From Rugamonas aquatica (lineage in GTDB: Bacteria; Pseudomonadota; Gammaproteobacteria; Burkholderiales; Burkholderiaceae_D): a stretch of 64,000 bases of DNA. Positions within the stretch are counted from its first letter, which is position 1. Every line of letters starts with the position of its first letter. The notes below the pieces were generated by a model. It searched no databases and was not told the origin of the DNA. It saw nothing but the letters and a program-made list of their open reading frames with translations. A program made the translations under genes and the position numbers. The stretch spans positions 62,001 through 126,000 of the forward strand of contig NZ_WHUG01000005.1 of the NCBI RefSeq assembly GCF_009380215.1. Reading direction: 5' to 3'. Below, one piece after another: positions 60,264 to 64,000 of the stretch.

Positions 60264-60566
60264 TCAAATACGTCCGCGTTTGAAGGCAGCCAGGAAGGTC
60301 TCGGTCTCACTGGCTGTCAGCACTTTGATTTCATCGCCATGCCAGGCATACAGGTACTGCATGCCTCCCATGCGGTCGGTCAGCTTGGCGTCCAGCAGGA
60401 AGCAGGTGCCCAGCGGGTAAAGCTCGACGTCGCTCATGCGGCGCGAGCACTGCACAGGCAGTGCGGGCGAAAATGCCTGTCCCGGCACAGGATGGATTTC
60501 CACCTTGCCCTCGGGCGCCACCGAGTGCACCGCCACCTGCCGATAAGCGTAGATATCACGCGCCAT
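60264..60566 (-). CDS. Hypothetical protein
   Basis: 100 residues, unrecognised, no signal peptide or membrane segment. It is beta-rich, with one cysteine (PVQCSRRMSDVELYPLGTCFLL contains a second). Codon use is like that of the neighbours, and the gene fits exactly between the MFS stop and the LysR gene, which supports it as real. Function unknown. Confidence 0.6.
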   Translation of the reverse strand: MARDIYAYRQVAVHSVAPEGKVEIHPVPGQAFSPALPVQCSRRMSDVELYPLGTCFLLDAKLTDRMGGMQYLYAWHGDEIKVLTASETETFLAAFKRGRI

Positions 60567-60620
60567 TGTTTATCCCTTGCGTCAAAAGCGCCATGGTAGC
60601 AGATCGTTTATCGCGCCGCC

Positions 60621-61526
60621 CTAGCCTACCAGCGTAGCGACGAAGTCGAGGAAGGCCAGCGTCTTCGCCGGCGGGTGGTAGCGCGACGGATAGTAGGCGT
60701 ACAGCGGGAAGCGCTCGTCCGGCCATGCCGTCAGCACTGGCGTGACGGCGCCGGAGCGCAGCAGCGGCTCGACCGCCAGGTCGATCACCTGCGCCAGGCC
60801 ATAGCCGGCCAGCAGTACGCTCTCCATCGTGCCGGCGTCGTTCAGCGTCAGCTGGCTGCGCGGGTTGACGATGGTGGTCTTGCCGCCGCGATGGAACTCC
60901 CATTCGTAGGGCTTGCCCGTTGCCGGGTTGCGGAAGTGGATGCAGGTATGTTCCGGGCCTTCGAGGTCGGAGGGCTTCTTCGGCACGCCGTGGCGGCGCA
61001 GGTAGGCCGGCGTGGCGACCGTCAGCACACGGGTGTCCAGCAGCTTGCGGGCGATCAGCGATGACGATTGCGGATGGCCGAAGCGTATCGCCAGGTCGAA
61101 GCCGTCGCCGACCATGTCGCCCAGCTGGTCGCGCGCCACCACATCCAGGTCCAACTCGGGATATCGTTTCAGGAAGCCGCCGAGCTTGGGGCCCAGCAGC
61201 AGGCGCGCCAGCAGCGGCTCGACGTTGATGCGCAGCCGTCCGCGCACCGCCACCGCACCCTCGCCCGCCGAGGCAACCGCCTCTTCCAGCCCGGCCAGCA
61301 ATGGTCCTATCTGTGCGTAGAAACGGCGCCCCTCGTCCGTCAGGGAGACCTTGCGCGTGGTGCGGTCGAACAGCCTGATATTGAGCCGCGCCTCCAGCTT
61401 GGCGATGGCGCGGCTGACACCGGACTGCGACATCTCCAGCGCCTCGCCCGCGCGCACGAAGCTGCCGGCATCGACAATCGCCGCCAGCACGCGCATGCCG
61501 TTCACTACCCGTTCATCGAAAGCCAT
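60621..61526 (-). CDS. LysR-family regulator, divergent to SDR
   Basis: 301 residues. HTH at about 1-62 (GMRVLAAIVDAGSFVRAGEALEMSQSGVSRAIAKLE), substrate domain thereafter with RLRINVEPLLARLLL and the C-terminal PSRYHPPAKTLAFLDF, the CrgA/DsdC-like subgroup frequent in beta-proteobacteria. It is divergent from a short-chain dehydrogenase gene, the usual target arrangement. Confidence 0.92.
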   Translation of the reverse strand: MAFDERVVNGMRVLAAIVDAGSFVRAGEALEMSQSGVSRAIAKLEARLNIRLFDRTTRKVSLTDEGRRFYAQIGPLLAGLEEAVASAGEGAVAVRGRLRINVEPLLARLLLGPKLGGFLKRYPELDLDVVARDQLGDMVGDGFDLAIRFGHPQSSSLIARKLLDTRVLTVATPAYLRRHGVPKKPSDLEGPEHTCIHFRNPATGKPYEWEFHRGGKTTIVNPRSQLTLNDAGTMESVLLAGYGLAQVIDLAVEPLLRSGAVTPVLTAWPDERFPLYAYYPSRYHPPAKTLAFLDFVATLVG

Positions 61527-61539
61527 ATATGCCAGTTAG

Positions 61540-61554
61540 TCATGAATGATATGA
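61540..61554. promoter_or_regulatory. Possible LysR operator, TCAT-N7-ATGA
   Basis: Short inverted repeat in the gap between the LysR and SDR genes, 14 bases from the LysR start. Weak on sequence alone; position is right. Confidence 0.3.
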
Positions 61555-61631
61555 GTCACATGCTATCGGAGTATCGGTGATTTTGCATCAGAATTCTTGC
61601 ATGCGGACTTACCGCCCAATTCAAGGAGAAC

Positions 61632-61667
61632 ATGATGGATGCAATGAAAAAACGGGTGCCGGCATGA
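61632..61667 (+). CDS. Possible 11-residue leader peptide before the SDR gene
   Basis: AAGGAG (61624-61629) is the only strong ribosome site before the SDR gene, and it serves the ATG at 61632 (or 61635), which opens an 11-codon frame MMDAMKKRVPA. Its stop overlaps the SDR start as ATGA. The peptide may act only to load ribosomes for the SDR. It could also be the remnant of a longer N-terminus shifted out of frame. Confidence 0.4.
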   Translation: MMDAMKKRVPA

Positions 61668-62389
61668 GCGGCCGTCTGCTTGGGCAGCGCGTGATCGTGC
61701 TCGGCGCCTCGTCGGGCATCGGGCTGGCGGTGGCGCGCGAGGCGCTGCGTGAAGGCGCGGAAATGCTGGTGGTGTCGAGCCAGATCTCGCGCATCGAGAA
61801 GGCGCTGGAGCACCTTGGCGGCAAGGCGCAGGGATGCGCGTTGGATCTGCTGGACGAGCGGGCCATCGAGCGCTTCTTCGCCACCACCGGTGCGTTCGAT
61901 CATCTGGTCTACACGGCGGGCGATGCGCTGCAAATCGGCGCGCTGTCCGGGACCGATTTGACCGCTGCGCGTTCGGCATTTGAGGTGCGCTATTGGGGTG
62001 CGCTGGCGGCGGCCAAGCACGGAGCTCGGCATATCAGGCCGGGCGGTTCGATCACGTTCACGACCGGCATCGCAGCGATGCGGCCGCAGTCGGGATGGGT
62101 ACTGGGGGCCAGCGTGTGCGGTGCGATGGAGGCTTTGACGCGGGCGCTGGCGGTGGAGCTGGCGCCGTTGCGGGTCAACGCCGTGTCGCCGGGCGTGACC
62201 GCGACGAACCTGTGGGCGGACATGGCGCCGGTGCAGCGCAAGCAGATGTTCGACGATGTCGGCGATGCGCTGCTGGTCGGCCGTGTGGGCTCGGCGGAAG
62301 ACATCGCCGCCGCCTACCTGTTCCTGATGACCAGCGGCTTCGCCACCGGCCAGACCCACATCGTCGACGGCGGAGCACTATTGATCTAG
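61664..62389 (+). CDS. Short-chain dehydrogenase/reductase with atypical active site
   Basis: 241 residues from the ATG at 61664. Rossmann start GASSGIG at 14-20, DLLDE and NAG-equivalent VYTAGDAL, and the C-terminal PGVTATN and GQTHIVDGGALL are normal. The catalytic Tyr-x-x-x-Lys is not present: the aligned part reads GASVCGAMEAL where active enzymes have Y-S-A-S-K. The usual Ser is replaced by Thr (TFTTGIAA). It may act without that chemistry or only bind NAD(P). Controlled probably by the divergent LysR gene. Confidence 0.85.
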   Translation: MSGRLLGQRVIVLGASSGIGLAVAREALREGAEMLVVSSQISRIEKALEHLGGKAQGCALDLLDERAIERFFATTGAFDHLVYTAGDALQIGALSGTDLTAARSAFEVRYWGALAAAKHGARHIRPGGSITFTTGIAAMRPQSGWVLGASVCGAMEALTRALAVELAPLRVNAVSPGVTATNLWADMAPVQRKQMFDDVGDALLVGRVGSAEDIAAAYLFLMTSGFATGQTHIVDGGALLI

Positions 62390-62410
62390 GCCGAAGACGG
62401 TTGAGAATGG

Positions 62411-62452
62411 CAGGCGCAGGATATCAAAACGATGTCCTGCGCCTGTTTTTTT
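62411..62452 (+). terminator. Intrinsic terminator after SDR gene
   Basis: CAGGCGCAGGA (62411-62421) pairs with TCCTGCGCCTG (62435-62445), 13-base loop, then seven T. Confidence 0.9.
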
Positions 62453-62517
62453 CAGTGCCGCTTGAAGGATGTCCTCAAGCCACTACACTGAAATGACAAC
62501 ATACACATGGGAAGACA

Positions 62518-62985
62518 ATGTCATCCGAATTATTTCATGACACGGACAGTCCTGATAGCTGGATCAATGCCATGCCCAACTATGACGACGAGATAGAATT
62601 TGACGAGGATTGCCCGGAGCTTGATTCGGAATTCTTTGACAACGCGGTTCACCGCATTCACGGACGGATCGTAGCACCGCGAAAGTCTCCGACCGATCCG
62701 GTTGACCCGGAAGTGCTGGCCTACATGAAGGCCATCACGCCGCTGGTGCAGATGGAACCCGATATTCTGGGCGGTATGCCGGTATTCAAGAGCACGCTGG
62801 TACCCATCAAACGGATGTTCGCCTATCTGCTAACGGGCAAGCCCATGGCTGACTTTTTGGCCGACTATCCATCGGTCTCCCGCGACACCGCCATCGGCGT
62901 GCTGGAGAACGATGCGACCTTGTTTTACGAAGCGATCAGCAAAGCAATCGACTCAGCGGCAATGCCCTCTTCCCTGCCCAGGTAA
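62518..62985 (+). CDS. DUF433-domain protein (orphan antitoxin-like)
   Basis: 155 residues. An acidic N-terminal part (about 18-45) precedes a DUF433 domain at about 80-140 ([52 protein letters not shown]). DUF433 proteins are usually the antitoxin of a VapBC-like pair with a PIN-type toxin (DUF5615) downstream. No toxin follows: the last 61 bases overlap the convergent ispF gene. The first 150 bases are visibly poorer in G and C than the surroundings, hinting at transfer. Confidence 0.72.
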   Translation: MSSELFHDTDSPDSWINAMPNYDDEIEFDEDCPELDSEFFDNAVHRIHGRIVAPRKSPTDPVDPEVLAYMKAITPLVQMEPDILGGMPVFKSTLVPIKRMFAYLLTGKPMADFLADYPSVSRDTAIGVLENDATLFYEAISKAIDSAAMPSSLPR

Positions 62986-63413
62986 CCCAGCTTCTCATTG
63001 GTCTTGGCCTTGATGTTGACCTGGCCGACAGCCACGCCCAGATCCTCCGCGATATTCGCGCACATGCCGGCGATGTGCGGCGCCATCTTCGGACGTTGCG
63101 CGATGATGGTCGCGTCGATATTGCCGATGCTGTAGCCGGTGGCCACCACGCGCCGCGCCGCCTCCTTCAACAAGGTGCGCGAATCGGCGCCCTTGAACTG
63201 CGGATCGGTATCCGGAAAGTGCTTGCCGATGTCGCCCAGCGCAGCCGCGCCGAGTATCGAATCGGTGATCGCGTGCAGCAGCACGTCGGCGTCCGAATGC
63301 CCCAGCAGGCCCACATGATGCGGGATGTCGACGCCGCCGATAATCAGCTTGCGGCCTTCCACCAGTGCGTGGCAATCGTAGCCCTGGCCGATGCGGAATG
63401 GGAGTTTGGTCAT
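62925..63413 (-). CDS. ispF: 2-C-methyl-D-erythritol 2,4-cyclodiphosphate synthase
   Basis: 162 residues. It makes the cyclic diphosphate of the MEP isoprenoid pathway. Zinc ligands Asp13 and His15 (GYDCHALV) and His47 (LLHAITDS) are visible, offset by five from the E. coli enzyme; the C-terminal [22 protein letters not shown] is typical. It follows ispD with a 15-base gap. Its 3' end is overlapped by the DUF433 gene on the other strand. Confidence 0.96.
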   Translation of the reverse strand: MTKLPFRIGQGYDCHALVEGRKLIIGGVDIPHHVGLLGHSDADVLLHAITDSILGAAALGDIGKHFPDTDPQFKGADSRTLLKEAARRVVATGYSIGNIDATIIAQRPKMAPHIAGMCANIAEDLGVAVGQVNIKAKTNEKLGYLGREEGIAAESIALLIAS

Positions 63414-63428
63414 GTTTTCTATCCTGTG

Positions 63429-64000
63429 TTATTCGCCGGCAGCCAGATACATTTCCGCGATGCGGATGTCGGCCGGCAGCGTGACTTTCAAATTTCGTGG
63501 ATGGCCTTCGATCAGCCGCGGCGACAGGCCGAGCATCTCGACCGCGCTGGCGTCGTCCGTGATGGCGTTGGCGTCCGGCGCGCTGCCCAGGGCGCGCAGC
63601 AGCAGCTCGTAGCTGAACATCTGCGGCGTCTGCGCCAGCCACAGGCCGTTGCGCGAGACCGTCGTCGCGGCCACCGGCACCGCACCGGTCGCGCGCTTGA
63701 CCGTGTCCACCACCGGCAGCGCCAGCAGGCCGCCCGCCGCATCGTCGCCCACGCCGTCTATCAGCCTGGCGATCAGCGCCGGCGTCAGGCCGGGACGCGC
63801 AGCGTCGTGCACCATAATCATGTCACCGCCGGCCACCACGCCCTGCAGCTCGCGCAAGGCGTTGAGCACCGTGTCCATGCGCGTGGCGCCGCCGCAGCGC
63901 AGTACCGTCACGCCGTCCAGGTCCGCCGGCAGCACGCCGTCGATCTGGCCGTCGGCCGCGCTGACCACCACATAGGTGTGCGCCACCAGATCGCTGGCGC
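63429..64000 (-). CDS. ispD: 2-C-methyl-D-erythritol 4-phosphate cytidylyltransferase, C-terminal part
   Basis: About 190 C-terminal codons; the N-terminus with the CTP-binding Gly-rich loop lies outside. Visible blocks: GVTVLRCGGATRMDTVLNAL, VHDAARPGLTPALIARLID and PLIEGHPRNLKVTLPADIRIAE-like end (here SPRLIEGHPRNLKVT). It joins CTP to methylerythritol phosphate, the step before IspE and IspF. The open frame continues to the window edge; the GTG at 63986 is internal. Confidence 0.93.
   Translation of the reverse strand, partial: ASDLVAHTYVVVSAADGQIDGVLPADLDGVTVLRCGGATRMDTVLNALRELQGVVAGGDMIMVHDAARPGLTPALIARLIDGVGDDAAGGLLALPVVDTVKRATGAVPVAATTVSRNGLWLAQTPQMFSYELLLRALGSAPDANAITDDASAVEMLGLSPRLIEGHPRNLKVTLPADIRIAEMYLAAGE

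Noticed and set aside
1..64000. tRNA or rRNA genes, CRISPR arrays, insertion sequences, prophage and integrase genes
   Set aside because: None was recognised by eye. A tRNA or short repeat could be missed without a covariance or repeat search.

Overview
The window is GC-rich chromosomal DNA from a Gram-negative bacterium. Gene content and protein style point to a beta-proteobacterium of the Oxalobacteraceae type (Massilia/Duganella/Janthinobacterium-like): an OmpR-EnvZ pair, TPP-riboswitch-controlled TonB receptor, MdtABC-type RND efflux, a PEP-CTERM protein, several LysR regulators and an ispD-ispF pair. The genus is an inference from content, not a measurement. Coding density is very high; no stretch longer than 300 bases lacks a gene. 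I found no rRNA, tRNA, CRISPR array, insertion sequence or prophage.

Layout. 1-3.0 kb: two tandem DUF342/FapA-type proteins and a small secreted protein. 3.1-6.1 kb: ompR-envZ plus a coupled third gene for a secreted four-cysteine protein, preceded by three 10-bp-phased OmpR-like half sites. 6.1-6.6 kb: a solitary Imm26-like protein. 6.75-10.9 kb: a TPP riboswitch and TonB-dependent receptor, convergent with a coupled operon of PnuC-family transporter, NadR-like kinase and outer-membrane protein; together a plausible thiamine(-precursor) uptake and salvage locus. 11.1-14.3 kb: an unknown secreted protein, a strong bidirectional terminator and an S46 dipeptidyl-peptidase. 14.4-18.7 kb: a PAS histidine kinase and a CheB-CheR-PAS fusion. 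18.9-30.8 kb: an mdtA-mdtB-mdtC-outer membrane factor operon with 4-bp overlaps, a perfect CpxR-type box, and divergently a Spy/CpxP-like chaperone with a CpxR/CpxA-like two-component pair: a compact envelope-stress/efflux module. 30.8-40.2 kb: acetyltransferase, SppA, sodium:solute symporter, MFS transporter, M61 peptidase, serine hydrolase. 40.3-42.7 kb: LytS/LytTR-type two-component pair. 42.7-49.2 kb: small proteins, an M4 protease with an emfourin-like inhibitor, a PPC/DUF296 protein coupled to a cysteine-less glutaredoxin-like protein, a SYLF lipoprotein, an unknown secreted pair, and a YfcG-like GST. 49.3-52.4 kb: PAS-GGDEF-EAL and HDOD signalling proteins. 52.5-57.5 kb: LysR/pirin divergent pair, ribA, trypsin-like protease and FHA membrane protein. 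57.6-64 kb: PEP-CTERM protein, TetR/MFS divergent pair with a clear promoter and two operators, LysR/SDR divergent pair, orphan DUF433 protein, ispF and partial ispD.

Nothing here is a mobile defence island. The most interesting material is in two-to-five-gene modules whose parts are known families but whose combinations or missing catalytic residues are unusual: the riboswitch/PnuC/NadR-like kinase locus, the Cpx-like efflux module, the M4 protease with its probable inhibitor, the redox-dead glutaredoxin with a PPC protein, and the protease-FHA pair. Many starts were moved inward from the longest open frame on the basis of ribosome binding sites, signal peptides or domain starts; these choices are stated in each entry.
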